DNA from: Prunus persica
Lineage: Eukaryota > Streptophyta > Magnoliopsida > Rosales > Rosaceae
Assembly: GCF_000346465.2 (NCBI RefSeq)
Contig: NC_034010.1
Span: forward strand, 1,401,415-1,465,414
DNA: 64,000 nt
Reading direction: 5' to 3'
Shown here: piece after piece, positions 1 through 12,104 of the stretch
Position numbering within the stretch: the stretch's first letter is position 1
Layout of the letters: every line of letters begins with the position of its first letter
Position numbers and translations under genes: made by a program
The notes under the pieces: model-generated
What the model was told of the DNA's origin: nothing
Seen by the model: the letters and a program-made list of their open reading frames with translations, nothing else
The model's database searches: none

Positions 1-495
1 TGCCATGGCTGTACTGACTTTGTGTTCTATGACATTGGCGGGAGGAAGAGTCATGTCCGAGGCTACTAGGAGATGTATGGAGTCCCGTGGGCTGTCGGAG
101 TCGCAACAGAAAAATGGATAGTTGACGTTTGGGCCGAAGGGGAAGAGTCAGCGCTAGCGGGAGGTCTCTTTGGCAGATGAAGTAACTGTTGCCAACGTCG
201 CTAGTAGAAGAAGGCCCAGGAGAAGGAGGTCGTTCATGAGGTCTACTTCCAAGTGATCGGCAAACGACAAATTGAGAGGGCTCTCGATGTGATGCCGTTG
301 CCAAAAAGGCCGAGGGGTCCGAACGAAGAGGTGGTCATCCTTATTCCTGGTGATGAAGCCGAAGAGGGTGCCGAACCGGTGAACATTGCCTGCCTATTGA
401 GGGTCGTGCCTTTCATGAATAACATCATCGATGAGGCACATATGGAGCTGTCCGAACTGGAGCAACTGCCGAAGATTACTACATATCATACTTGA
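1..495 (+). pseudogene. decayed coding fragment, unknown family
   Basis: Reading frame 1 from the window edge gives protein-like sequence (starts CHGCTDFVFYDIGGRKSHVRGY, then EMYGVPWAVGVATEKW) broken by in-frame stops near 67, 178 and 211-216. It resumes as an open stretch at about 217-495, with PLPKRPRGP, then an acidic stretch, then ELEQLP near the end. The GC content and coherent frame differ from the AT-rich DNA that follows. I do not recognise the family. A retrotransposon gag upstream region or a captured host gene is possible. It continues beyond the left edge, so the real start is not visible. Confidence 0.4.
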
Positions 496-2960
496 AAAAC
501 CGTTTTCTCTCAAAATTTGACTAAGTATGAAAAATAGAATTTTAAATACTAATGCTTTCAATGATATTTTTGGCGATTTATATTCCTTACAACTTAAATA
601 ATCAAACATGATTTTATGAGGTTTTAGTATAAAGTATACATTGACTTATTGATGTATCAATATTGGTATAAACTGTATCTTATACTAAAATTGGATGTTC
701 ATATTTTGATTTGTTGGGAATTTGATTTTCTAGTTTTTTTTTATTTTTTATTGAATCCAAATGGGGCTTACTTCCTTATTTGCATTGTAAACTTATGTAA
801 AAACAGAGTAATATAAAAATAAATTAAAGTAAAAAGATAAGACATTTACTTAAATGTTTAAAATGGAAATAAGGTAAAGGCAATATAAGGCCCAAAAAAA
901 GGGCAATGGATGGCCTTGCTCGGAAAGCCCACTTAGGCTTGGCCATATTGGCGAGCTCAGGCCGATCAAACCTTGGCTCGGCCCAGCCTGGCCCGAAAAA
1001 AGAAAATGTTTCACTTGGGATGTAGTTGAGATGTTGTATTCTGGAGAGGACAAATCAAGAGATTAGTGTTGTACTGGTTCATGGGCGTTGCCAAACCACA
1101 ATGGACTTAAATCTTTTTGTGTGCTTTGCCAAATTGCATCAGGCTTAAATCTTCTTAAAAAGAACAAGATATCCGCACTTCAGCCTAATTGTCTACGTGA
1201 TTCTTAGAAGATTAAATAATTATTTTATTTTCTTAATTGTAATTTCTCCAACATAACTTATCATATTGCAATTTGTTTTGTTGAATAATTCTTCTATTGT
1301 CTTAGAATTTATTTTTGGGTATTTTGGCTCCTCTCTTTTTGAAATTTTTTTGTGATGAATAAAAGGGAACACATGTGGCTTGGATGGATTATGAGGTAAA
1401 ATTGGATTGGATTGCATTAGAGGATTGGATTATGAAATAGGATTGGGTTTCATAGATTACATTGGTTTAGAAAAGATAAGTATCCTTCATTGGCAATGTT
1501 CCAGGTTTGTGTCGCGGCTCCCAGGCCTTGGGTCTAATGTCAAGGGGTTGGAGTGTATCCCACTTTCTTGGTGGGATAAGTTATCTTAAAAAAATTAACG
1601 TAATTGAGATTACTATGAAATTATCTTTTATCATATCCACATTCATTCATGTGAATTTGAAATGCATGAAGTTTGATGATCCCTCATGTGTTTAGAATCT
1701 CAGGACTGGCTTTAAAATGAAGGGGAGGTTGGGAAGATGGTGGGAGCATCTAAAATGGGTTTATCGAAGGGTCCATGATAGTAATAGTGGCGTCGATAAA
1801 GGTGCGGCATGGTTGTGGTTTTTTTTTTTTTTTTTTTTTTGAGTACAGGCGATAATCTAAACTAAAAGGGACACACACAACTAAGATGCCATGAGGGTTC
1901 GAACTTGAGACCTATGGTCTACAAGTCTAGACCTTTTTTTCACTATGCTAAACCTCGTTGATGGTTGTGTTTTTATTTTATTTTATGTTTTAAAATATTT
2001 TTGAACTTTTCATGCTTGTTTACTGAAATGATTCTAATAATAAGTAAACATGGGCAAGATGGGTATTCCTAGCATTTTAAGACACTTAAGTTTTTTATTT
2101 TATTTTTTAAATGAAGAAAGCCATTTATATTTTTTGATGAAGAAATCCACTTTTATGTTTGTTTGTGCTAAAACTAAACTGATAGAGATAATGTCAACTT
2201 ACAGGTGATGTAGACGGTCTAAGGACCTGTTGGGCCTTCGGTACGAGCACGTCCTTCCTTGGGATGCAATGCTGGATTAGGGCAGAGGAGAGAAACAACA
2301 GATGAGATCCACTGGTGTGGTACCAGCCGAAGACCCTCCGATGCTAAAGTTAGTTTCTAAAAGCAAGCTATTGACCATGCAAGAACACAAGAGTCAAGTC
2401 AAAAGTCTTACCATGTGTCTAGGGCAAGAGGCCTTATTTATAGAAAGTGCTAGGTATTCTCTTGGTACTTAGTTTCGATGTAGGACTTATGGGAGTGCCT
2501 TCTGAGGTCGACATGAGTCCCAGTAAGTATCCAAGCAGGGGGTTCAAGGTTATCCTGCAAGATCCCCTTTCGAAGGCATAGAATAAGTAAAGCGTGCCAG
2601 ACGTATGTTTTGGACGACCAATCAAAGGATAGAGTCGGAAGCACCTGCCGTTTGCAGGACTGACCTCGCCAGCAGGGTCAAAGGACTACATTGGAAGCTG
2701 GATCGGTCGTGGGTACTGAAGGTACCTGCCGATCCATACCACTTGGTTTGCCAGTATGGGTCATAGGGTCTTCCTTAGTGTTGTGCTCTTTTCACATGTC
2801 ACGACATGAGTGGCGGGACAGATATGGTACAAACAATGTTTATTTTCCTTTCTTTTTTGTTTTTCCAAAAACATCTTCATACACCAAACGACAATGTAGC
2901 CTATGGCTTTTAAACGCGCTGCAAAACCTATCAATCGGCACCATACCATCATCACCATTA
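496..2960. other. no gene seen; AT-rich intergenic DNA
   Basis: 496-2200 is AT-rich with a T-run at about 1820-1841 and no coding pattern on either strand. 2200-2750 is more GC-balanced and has the look of a repeat leader sequence, but it has no LTR ends, terminal inverted repeats or protein match that I can name. No open frame here has family-like residues. Confidence 0.5.
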
Positions 2961-3795
2961 GGGGTAGGCATCAGGACTGGAAAACCGAAACATCGAGTTG
3001 GACCGAAAAATTGGTTGACTAAAAAGTCAACAAACCAACACCGAACCAAATTGAAATGGTTTTGATTTCACACCTTACCAAACTAGACTGGTTGTGTATT
3101 ATTTAAATTCAAAGCTACATAATTAATATTTCTCAAGCCCAACTTCAAAGTATCTCTTTTTTCTAGGGCCAATATCTGTCTTTGTATGAAATGGAATCAT
3201 TTGTTAATTTTCAAGCAAAAAAATAAAATTTTAGTTGAAATTTGTATATAAAAAAATTTGAAAAAAAAAATAATCAGGTTTATTTTTATTTTTATTTTTA
3301 TAGATTTATAAATTTCTTTTATTAGGGTGGGCACCATACCCTAAACCCATCAATCGGCACCATACCACCATCACCGTTAGGGGTGGGCATTAGGACTGAA
3401 AAACCGAAACATCAAGTTGGACTGAAAAATTGGTTGACTAAAAAGTCAACAAACTGACACCAAACGAAATTGAAACTATTTCGATTCATACCTTACCAAA
3501 CCAGATTGGTTGTGTATTATTTAAATTCAATGCTACATTTTTAATCTCATAACTAATATTTCTCGAGCCCAATTTTAAAACATCTCTATTTTTTAGGCCA
3601 AATATTTCTCTTTGTATGAAATTGAATCATTTTTTAATTTTTAAGCAAAAAAATAAAATTTTAATTGAAATTTGTATAAAAAAATAATTTGAAATAATAA
3701 TAATAATAATTCGGTTCAAAATTTAATAAAAAAGAAAAACTAGACCGAAATCGATTTAATTGAACCGGCTAGATTTATAAATTTCTTTTATTAAA
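2925..3795. repeat. imperfect tandem duplication, about 400-450 bp units
   Basis: Unit 1 (about 2925-3325) and unit 2 (about 3345-3795) share long stretches: the flank with ATCAATCGGCACCATACCA, the GGGGTRGGCA end, AAAAGTCAACAAAC, the AT-rich middle, and the shared end AGATTTATAAATTTCTTTTA. The duplicated segment includes DNA outside the element end, so it arose by local duplication of flank plus element and not by two insertions. Confidence 0.6.
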
Positions 3796-3865
3796 ACTGA
3801 ACCAATTAAATAATACCGATTTTGATTCTGATTTGAGGTGAAAACCGGCGAACTGTGCCCACCCC
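2961..3865. mobile_element. MITE-like element with GGGGTRGGCA / TGCCCACCCC ends
   Basis: The left end reads GGGGTAGGCA at 2961 and the right end TGCCCACCCC at 3856-3865, an inverted pair typical of short non-autonomous hAT-like elements in plants. Inside, the left part is repeated in tandem: a second GGGGTGGGCA stands at 3380. There is no coding capacity. I could not find a convincing 8-bp target duplication, so the class is an inference from the ends. Confidence 0.45.
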
Positions 3866-3892
3866 TCCTGTCCTTTTATTTGGTAATTCCTC

Positions 3893-3994
3893 CTTAAACC
3901 CCGGAAAGGATAAAGAAAAGAAAAAACACAGTGAACCCTCACACGCAAAGTGCAGTTCTAAGCTTCCAATTCCAATTCCGGCAGCTTCCCGCAG
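3893..3994 (+). other. candidate 5' non-coding exon 1a of the 16.7-kb gene
   Basis: A GC- and CA-rich stretch without any ATG runs into a donor-like CGCAG|GTACCG at 3994/3995. It is followed by T-rich intron-like DNA. It is paralogous to 4411-4512. The stretch lies upstream of the duplicated short exons on the same strand, so it may be the first non-coding exon of that gene. This is inferred from composition and the donor only; there is no transcript evidence. Confidence 0.3.
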
Positions 3995-5320
3995 GTACCG
4001 CCAAACTTACAACCCAGTTGCTTTTTTGTTTTTCATTTTCCCTGCGTAGTAAGTATTTTGGAAGAATTTTTTGGGTCCCGCTGTAATCAACCAAGAGTAG
4101 AAAGGATTTTTCTTGGTTTGGTTTTATCAAAATCAGGGCCTCTATGATTTGTTTTTGTTTCTTTTTAAATCCTGTAATAAAGGTTTCTTTGTATAATTAG
4201 AGGGAAATTTTTCGAGATATAAATTGGTCTTTTAGTATGGCAACTTGGAATGCAAATCTGTACAATTTATAGTCTTATTGTTTTCATGTAGTTTGGACAT
4301 TGGGGTTATGTTTTGTGCACAGATTATTTATTCATTAAGTTGTAGTTCCGTTGTGGCTTCTAAAAAGAAGTGGAAAATCCTATCAGCCTCCATACGCATA
4401 ATTCCTTGATAAACCCTGCACTTTAAGGAAAGACTTCACGTTTTCGGCAGTTCAAGTAGAACAAGCTAGTAGTTCTGAGCTTCCAATTTTAGACTTAGGC
4501 AGCTTCCAGCAGGTATCAGCAGCACACCCACAACCCAGTTGCATTCTTATGTCTTCAATTTCATTCTATTAAGCTTTTTCCACTGAGAAGTATTTGGGAG
4601 CATTTCTTAGAATTGCTTCTTTGTAATGAACCATGACCAGAAAGGATCGTGCTTGAAACTATGTAAAAAAGGCAGCAAAATACATTATAGGTGCATATTT
4701 TGTAAACAACAATTTAAGGGGGCATTTAGTTAATTTTGGAATAGCGTGGAGTGTTAATAGGCTTACACCTCGCCTTGCAAGCATAAAACACCTGGTGCCA
4801 CTCCTTCAAGGCTTCAAATTTGAAGATATTTCTGCTATAAGTTGATAGACACTTTGCCTTGCAAGACCAAAAGAGAGAAGTTCTGATGTAAAAAACTAAG
4901 AACTGATCCTCTGAATAAATCAGCCAACCTCCTAAATTTACAAAATAATCCCCAGCTGAATGCTAATAGGTTTCTAACATCTTTGATTTTTCTTTAATCA
5001 TTTGCTTCTGCAATTCCTTGTTATCTGGAAGCATTTTTGTTTTGTTTTGTATTTAATTTTGAGTAGATTACTTTTCATTTTATCTTCTAGGAATTTTTAG
5101 TTTGTCTGGGTTGTATTTGAGTTTGGTTTTGGTTTATCAAAGGTCAGGGATTTTTATTTATTTGTAAATCTTGTATTAATGTATCTGTTAGAGATGTGGG
5201 AATTGTTCGAAGGTGATATAAATTGGTCTTGGTGTGATAACTGGCATGCAAATCTGTAGATTTTAGATCTTTTTTTTCTGGCAGATTGTTTGACTTTGTG
5301 GTTATGTCTTGTGTACAGAG
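3950..5320. repeat. diverged direct duplication of leader and first-intron DNA
   Basis: 3950-4130 matches 4470-4650 (leader, ACCCAGTTGC, a run ending in AGAAAGGAT). 4110-4330 matches about 5110-5320 (TTTGGTTTATCAAA, then ATATAAATTGGTCTT, then GCAAATCTGTA, then TTGTGYACAGA). The order is conserved and the copies are clearly diverged. The duplication is old and lies in what I take to be the 5' region of the 16.7-kb gene. Confidence 0.5.
4411..4512 (+). other. candidate 5' non-coding exon 1b (paralogue of 1a)
   Basis: It shares GAGCTTCCAATT, GGCAGCTTCC and ACCCAGTTGC with the 3893-4030 stretch and ends in a similar donor, AGCAG|GTATCA at 4512/4513. It has no ATG. Two such leaders in tandem would give alternative first exons, or one is a dead copy. 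Confidence 0.3.
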
Positions 5321-5439
5321 TGTTGAAGGTTCGTAGATTAAAGAAATTCTTTACCCATCTCTTTCCAGTTTTTTACATATTTTCTAAACTACGTTCTAAT
5401 TGTCTAAGGGACAACAAAAAAAAAAAAAAAAAAAAAAAG

Positions 5440-6960
5440 CCTAAAGAAGACAAAAGGCTCCATTAGATTTGGCCCAAGACTTTCTTGATGGAATTCTTTT
5501 GTACAGTTTCTGGTTTGAAGATCAACCAGTCAAAATGCTCGTTATTGGGTAACACACACAATAGGAGAGTTAAGAGGTTGGCAGAGTTGTGGAAATGTGG
5601 AATAGGCCCTTGGCCTTTAAAAATAGGCGAGCCAATGGGGTGTAAACTGAGGTGTACTAGTTTCTAGAACCCAGTGTGGAAAGGCGGTTGCAGAGCTGGA
5701 AGAGGGCCTTCTTGTCAAAAGGGGGTTGTTAATTCAATCGGTATTGGGTAGTTTGTCTTACCCTATTTAAAGCCCCTTGGCTAATTGGGACCTGGTTAGT
5801 AATGCCCAGAAGATGGGGGGTTGGGATTTGGCAAGCTTATCGGTAAAAAATAAAGCTTTGCTTTCCAAATGGCTTTAAGGGAGACGTTATGGAATAAGGT
5901 AATAAAAAAAGGCAAGTATGGGTTAGCAAGCAATGGTTGGATTCTAACTCAGAGGTTAAAGGTAGTTGAAGGAACCTGTGGAAGGACATTTCTCAAGGCT
6001 ACGAAGCTTTTAAGAATTGATAGAAGCTGATAGTCGGAAGAGGGGATAAGGTGAGATTCTAGGAGGATATCTGGTTAGGGGCAACTCATACGGCAATTTT
6101 AAAATTTTTTTTTTTTTTTTCTGAGGTTGCACAGGTTATCAAGATATCATGAATTATTCATTGCAGTTTGCACAAATACCTTCTCTTTCTCTTATAGCTG
6201 GGATGTTGGCTTTAGGAGAAATCTGAGAGAATGAGATGGTGGAGATGACAATCTTGCTGAGGCTGCTAGAAGAGGTGAGATGATATCTAGATAGAGAGGA
6301 TTCGAGAAGATGACGCTTAGAGTCTTTTGGTAAATTTTCTTGTAAATCCTTTTTCAAATGGCTGAGACACTTACCAGGCAGTCCTCCGTTTCTTCCTTTC
6401 AAATTGATTTGGGAATCAAAGGTTCCAACCAACCAACGGAGGGTTAACACCTGTGATTTACTTCAAAGATGCAGGCTGGGATCATCTTTATGTCCACACA
6501 GTTGTGTTTTATGCAAGAAGGCAGGGGAGAGTGTGGACCACGTTTTCTTGTCTTGTACTTTTAGTTGGAAGCTGTGGAGTCTCTTATTTAATGATATTAA
6601 ATTTTGTTGGGTGGCGCCAAAGGACTGTTTTTCTTTGTTCAGTGAGTAGTTTAAAATATTGAGAGGTGGTAGAAAGACTAGATCAATTTGGGGATGTCTG
6701 GTGCTGGGTATTCTTTTGGCCTATTTGGTTGGAGAGAAATCAACGGATGGAGGAGGTGTGGGAAAAGGCAAAGTACTGGGCAAAGCTCCGGGTTTCTGTT
6801 CTCCTATTTTTAGGAATATATACATTTCTACCATTATGCTTGATTGGAAGGCTGCAGTATCTTGATTAGGATTGGGATTTTCACATAGGTGTATATCTCT
6901 GTATTAGTTTTCTTGTTTCTTTCTGTTATTGGTGGATTACTTCTCCACTTTTCTGTATGG
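5440..6960 (+). mobile_element. LINE (L1-type) 3' fragment, reverse transcriptase end and zinc-binding tail
   Basis: Frames read SGLKINQSKCSLLG (about 5507-5550), RLAELWKCGIGPWPLK, then after several frameshifts LPFKLIWESKVPTNQRRVNT and CVLCKKAGESVDHVFLSC. The last two match the zf-RVT region that follows the reverse transcriptase in plant L1 elements. The end matches IWLERNQR and LDWKAA. Frames change at least four times and the 5' two thirds of the element are absent. The copy is 5'-truncated, as is common for LINEs, and lies in an intron of the surrounding gene. A 23-base A-run at 5416-5438 marks its upstream side. Confidence 0.85.
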
Positions 6961-7014
6961 TTTATTTATTTTTATGGAATAAAATTTATTGTATTCAAAC
7001 ATACACCCACACAC

Positions 7015-7600
7015 ACATGCAAGACTTATCTCATTAACTGCAAGTAAAACTACGGTTGGGGAACAAATTTACAGGCTTTTGCAACCAAATTGTTTCTTAT
7101 GTATTCCGGCTTCAAATTTATTGCCATCTTCCTCAAAGCAAATGAAATCATGTTTTAATTTGTTTCAGAAGTAAGTTCACCATTTTTTGGTTTTTGGTGT
7201 TTGGTTACAGATCCAAAGAAGCTATGGTGAATCAGCCAGTGGGCAACGATACTGATAATACGGAGGTTTGATTTTTTATTTATTTATTTTCTCTTCCTTA
7301 ACTTAGATAATATGTCATCTTGCTCGAGATTTTTTTTTCTTTTTTTTCCTTTTCTAAAACATAATTTTGCTTCTCTTCTTCTTTATTATGTGTAATATAT
7401 ACGTTCATATGTCGTAGGTGTGTAAGGTGAATTCCAAATGAGAATAAGATACGCATCATGTGTATTAATTTTTTAGGAATGTTTTTAGTGATATTTTTGG
7501 ATAATATTGGGAATATTTCTTCGTTGAATTGCAATTATATTGTTTTCTGATTTTTTTCGTACACAGTAAAAAACCTTCATGGTTATTGTCAAACTCTCTA
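7015..7600 (+). repeat. exon-duplication unit, copy 1
   Basis: It contains TCATTAACTGCAAGTAAA, then CCAAATTGTTTCTTATG, the short exon at 7211-7265, and downstream TTTTTGGATAATAT and the run before AAAAACCTTCATGG. The same landmarks recur in the same order in the copies at 10.3-11.3 and 12.1-12.85 kb. The homology covers intron on both sides of the exon, so this is segmental duplication and not convergence. Confidence 0.75.
7211..7265 (+). CDS. short duplicated exon B1 of small unknown gene
   Basis: The acceptor is GGTTACAG and the donor GAG|GTTTGA. The exon is 55 bases. Only one frame is open: one base completes the previous codon, then SKEAMVNQPVGNDTDNTE, ending on a complete codon. If the first exon is non-coding, translation can start at the internal ATG (GCTATGG, a good plant context), giving 14 residues before the terminal exon (16676), which is entered in the same phase. 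The product would be about 80 residues. It is paralogous to B2 and B3. I do not recognise the protein. Confidence 0.5.
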
Positions 7601-7708
7601 GGGTTTACTGATGAAAGAGATGCAAGAAGAAATCACATAGTTCAGTCCTATCTCTGTGGTTGTATTGAGACTTTGGATCAGTTTTTTTCTATTAGTTTCC
7701 TGCTTTTG

Positions 7709-8321
7709 TTCAAGGATTGAAATATCAGCTGATATATCTGTCGACACCGATACTGGGGAGGTAAGGACATATCTTCCCCTGTATTCACGATATATCCCAG
7801 ATAAGTGCGATATTCCCGATATTTTGCCGATATCCCCGATATTTGCCGATACCCATAACAGAACCCAAAAAAAATTCAGAAGTTTTGAAAGCAATTGAAG
7901 CAAATTGAAACCCAAAGATAGCTAATCTTTGCCCAAAACCCTATAATTTATTAATATGAAGAATCTATGCACAGTCCACTGCCCACATACCTCCAATCCA
8001 TCTGAAGCGGACATGGCGATCAGTTTTAGATCTATGAGCATAGGAACTAGACCTAGTACTAACTCAAATGAATCTTATGATGGCTATGGTTCTGTCATGT
8101 CTGATTATAGTGGAACTAGTTATGGAGCTCAAGATGATGAAACAGATTATGGACCTACTAGTTGGGTTAATCCTAACTATCCCATATATGGGAGGACAGT
8201 AGGGAGCTCAAGAGAGACCTATGTGCACCATGTTCAAACATGGCTTACAAACTGCTCGGGTTACATGACTTGGTATGACTATTGTATGATTCTAGATGGT
8301 TGTTCCTCATTGTTTGAACAC
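7709..8321 (+). repeat. inverted-repeat arm 1 (partner 15336-15954)
   Basis: It starts CAAGGATTGAAATAT, runs through many GATATATC/CCGATAT motifs, and continues into an open stretch (7956-8345) with serine/tyrosine/glycine-rich sequence followed by WVNPNYPIYGRTVGSSRETY and TWLTNCSGYMTWYDYCM. The reverse complement occurs at 15336-15954. The coding-like part has intact phrasing in both arms but an intact frame only here. It looks like the 3' end of a transposon or captured coding region; I cannot name the family. Confidence 0.7.
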
Positions 8322-10330
8322 GTAAAACCCATACGAAAATCCTGATCTAATCACAAACACCAACAAAACACAGTTCACAAATTCATCAGTTCATCAAACA
8401 ACAAACAAAAGAAGAATTTTTCAAAAGCTTTCGAGACATGAACGTCTAAAAAGAATTAGAGCAAAATCGGAGAAATAGAATCACAACGGAGCTGGCCATC
8501 GTGAGCTCGGCGGTGAAGCTGGAGCTCGGTGGGTTCTGGGTTCTGCGGGTTGGGAGATGGGGGGTGGGTTTCAGGTTGGGTTGGGATCTGGGTTTTGAGG
8601 GGGTGGGCTAAGGAGGAGGGGGAATGGATTGCAGGAGAGAGGGAGAGACTGAACAAACACAAACAGTTATCCCCAATCCTGTGTAGAGAGTCCATTCAGG
8701 TATACCTCCACCTTTACATTATCACTAAAAAACAATAATCAAGCTTTCTCTTTCAATTCAATGACACAGTGGAAGTGGAGTGAAGTAAGAACTCCAGCGA
8801 ACGTTACAAGAATCCATTTTTACAAACAGAACCAACAAAACAAAACAAAAGAGACAGAGACACTGAAAGAGATAAACCAGTTATAATATCTAAAAACAAA
8901 ACCAAGAAAACTGGCAGTGAACACAAAAAGGGCAACATAAATTCAACAACCCATTATTGCAAACTTATCCAAACACACAAAAAGAGTATAAATTCAAAGA
9001 CCCGTTTGGTGCATGCAGCTGAATTTATTTTTTCAGTTTTTCTTTTCAATTTTACAAACTGTAAATAGAGCCAAGTAAATCCTATGTGGTTTCTACCAAT
9101 CACAAATTGTTTGATATGGATTTGTATTGTAAACTTGTGAAGATGGAGGTAGGGTTGTTAGGGTTGATGATGGATGAAGGTGGAGTTGGGGTCAATATGG
9201 ATGAAAAACCCGAAAGGACGCTTTTACCCGCTCACTTTGACAGATAAATTGACAGAGTTAGACGGTAGGACCCAATTGGAACTATTTATCTAGTTAACGG
9301 ATGTAATTTTCTTAAAAAAAAAGTTCACGGACCCAATTGCAACTGGGGGCCAAGTTTAGGGACGTCTATAGTAGATAACCCAAAACTCAAAGAAAACTGT
9401 CAAAGAGGCTTTGTTTTATGCTTTGATTTTGGTTGTCCTGGGATAGTTCATGTTTTATTGGTAACGGGGCTATTCCAGTCAATTTTGAGTTGTGAACAAA
9501 TGGATATGTACCAAGTATTTCTAAAGCACTTGGGCGAGCTTGATTTGAGATGATGGATCCATGGCTAAAATGAGCTGAGAAAGACTGAGAAGATGCCACA
9601 GAAAAATGGAAAAAAAAGAAAAGATAGGAGAGAGAATGAATATTCTAGAAGGCTGTAGCATTTATTACCGAAAAATATGCTTTAATTGTTATTGAAAGAA
9701 TTAGTTTGTTTAATCTCATTGTAGCCTACTCTAATGGTTGAAAACGTGTGTTGAAACTTGTGTAAAATTTATGGTGCCATGATATATACATTGATGCACT
9801 ATTAGTGGTTGAGATTTGATCTCAACAGATTTATTATTATCTTTTAATAATACTTGTACCTGAATTTATTATTATTTACCTGCATGTACTACCCAAAACT
9901 CTCCATCTCTCTTCCTCCATGCCCACCATCTGGTACATCTCCATAGCCTCGATGTGCAAAAGATATCTTGCTGAAACACTCTTTTTGTATTGCATCACAT
10001 ATTGAGCTTGACATATATGATAGCAAATGTAAAGGAGGCTGCTTATATTTGCATGATGCATGGGTATGCATCTAAAGGGCTCTCCATTGCTCTGCGCATT
10101 GCCTATTGCTAGGTTATATGTAGTTGATACCATTTATGTTGACACCATTTCATACGTGGATTGGAACAGGGCAAGGCATATGGAGTTTGAGAAAATAGCC
10201 AGCTGATAGAAAAATTAAGAGCATAATTTCCACTGAATTGAAAAGGTCCATATACATGAGGTGCACCAAATTAAAAATTAGTCTATGTTTGTGTGAAATA
10301 ATGAAATAGTGAAATAAAACATCTAAGAAA
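8322..10330. other. intron-like DNA, no gene seen
   Basis: 8460-8640 is GC/G-rich with overlapping open frames on both strands and no recognisable residues. About 9230-9380 (GACAGATAAATTGACAGAG, then ACCCAATTGCAACTGGG) resembles the edge sequence of non-autonomous DNA elements. 9880-10130 has weakly protein-like frames on both strands that I cannot assign. All of this would lie in the intron between exons B1 and B2. Confidence 0.4.
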
Positions 10331-10339
10331 TTTTTCTAA

Positions 10340-11260
10340 GAAAAACATGTAAAACCTTATCCCATTAACTGTAATAAAAACTGCAAGTCGGAAAAAGCAT
10401 ACAGTTGTCTGTAACACAATTGTTTCTTTTGCTTATTTGGCTTGGTTTCTTTGTTAAAGTCTTGGTGTTCAAAATCATCTTCCACAATGCAAATGATCTC
10501 ACAGTTTAGTTTATTACATAATGGAGCTACCCATTTATATATTTGTTTAATTAGATGATATTTTACTTATTATTATTATTTTTTTGGTTTTTGGTGTTGG
10601 GTTAGAGATCCAAAGAAGCCTTGGTGGAGAATCAACAGCACGACAACTTCACTGATGATACAGAGGTTTCCTTTTTTCTTCCCTTCCTTTAAGTCGGATT
10701 ATTGGTCATCCTGCTAGAGGAGAATACTTTTCTAAACCTAATTTTACTGTTCTTCTTGTTTATTAGCTGTAGTATTTACATTCATATGTAGTATGTGTGG
10801 AAATTACATTCCAAATGAGAATAGGATATGTAGTGTGAGTGTTAACTTTTTAAGTACTTTTTTGGATAATATATTGTGATGCCTTTTGGCTAATATATGT
10901 TATTTTCCGTTCTTTGTTGAATTAAAGTTTTGTTATTTTCTGGTCTTTTTCATAGAGTGGAAAAACTCCTTGGTACTCCCTGGAGCGGGTGCCAAGGGGT
11001 TAGTTATTAGTTAAGTTGTAGTTCAGCTGGCGTGTGCCAAGTGGCTAGTTATTTATTAAGTTGTTGTTCAGCTGGAAGCAAGAGTTTGATGAGGTTACAT
11101 TGGTAAGGTAGAACCAAAAGTCTTGCCATACGGTGGATATTAAGTTTCATTGTTGCTTCTATCAACTTGACAATGAAAAGTTGATATTACCTCTCTGGTA
11201 TGCTATGCAAGAAATAACCTTATTTGTAGGTTTCAAATATAACTCTGAATGACTCATTGA
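10340..11260 (+). repeat. exon-duplication unit, copy 2
   Basis: It is collinear with copies 1 and 3: CTTATCCCATTAACTG, ACAATTGTTTCTTTTGCTT, exon B2, TGGTCATCCTG, TTTTTGGATAATAT, then TTAAGTTGTAGTTCAGCTGG. The last segment is itself duplicated in this copy (about 10985-11035 and 11036-11085). Its match to copy 3 (12105-12855) extends well into the downstream intron. Confidence 0.75.
10608..10665 (+). CDS. short duplicated exon B2
   Basis: The exon is 58 bases ending GAG|GTTTCC; the open frame reads SKEALVENQQHDNFTDDTE after one leading base. It has no ATG, so an mRNA using B2 with a non-coding first exon would have to start at the ATG that opens the terminal exon. The acceptor is ambiguous: GTTAGAG|ATCC gives the same phase as B1, whereas TTAG|AGATCC would make the exon 60 bases and symmetric. 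The downstream intron is homologous to that of B3. Confidence 0.5.
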
Positions 11261-11470
11261 TGTCCTAAAACACTTGCTCAACATTAGAGGAGTACTAGAA
11301 GACTCAAGACAATGAGTCATTTTGAGACAAATAAATAGTCTCGTAATAGCATTTGACATTAACTGTTCAAGTTTTTTACTTCTTTACGTTTATTTGTTTT
11401 ATTTATTTACTGATTCTTGGACTGTCATTGGAATTTATTCTTAAACCCAAAAATTCCCTATTATTAGATT

Positions 11471-11930
11471 TAGCCCCATATGGGGCTGTTTGTTACACAG
11501 GCTTGGCTTGGACTAAATTTAGTCCCATGTTTGTTTCATCTAATCCTAGTCTTAGATGGGATTGCTAATATCGGGCCCACCAAAAACACCTCCTTAGGAG
11601 GGGACTACTAAACCCATGTGGAAAGCGAGGATTAACTAGTCCCATGCTCGCCAATGTTTAAGATGTATATATTATATTATAGTAATAATAACATATATTA
11701 TTATTATTGTGATTATTATGTACCCATATATATTATATTATATTATACTTACATACACATATACTATAATGTGCACATATACACGTACATATATTTTATA
11801 CATGTATACATATGTATAATATATGTATATATGTATAATATACGTATATATATATATAATATATGTGTAGTACTAATTTTTAGGCATTAGACCCCATTTC
11901 ACGGAAATTAGCCCAGTCCACCCAAGCAAA
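11471..11930. repeat. possible small DNA element with AT-rich core
   Basis: The left part (CCCCATATGGGGCTGTTTG, then ACTAAATTTAGTCCCA) has palindromic pieces of the kind found at MITE ends. 11654-11880 is almost pure A/T with TATA/CATA runs. The right border is not clear and I see no target duplication. The long open frames over the AT core are an artefact of composition. Confidence 0.3.
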
Positions 11931-12104
11931 AATTAGCCTATCATATTCAAGCAGCCTTCAAAACAAAATCCAGTCAGCCACACCTCATTGATAGCACTTC
12001 TAGCTGTCGTCTTTGAGAAAGAATGATTGTAATTTTACTTAGATCTTTGCATATAAGAAATAATAGCCCACCACTATAAAAAAATTCCTCATTGTGGCTT
12101 GTGT

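Noticed and set aside
8456..8738. Pro-rich (-) and Gly/Trp-rich (+) overlapping frames
   Set aside because: Mirror frames of one G-rich stretch with no recognisable residues or splice context.
9876..10133. 85-residue - strand frame
   Set aside because: Both strands are open and neither resembles a family; kept only as intron-like DNA.
11654..11890. 78-residue Tyr/Ile-rich frame
   Set aside because: It is composition-driven over an AT-rich repeat core.
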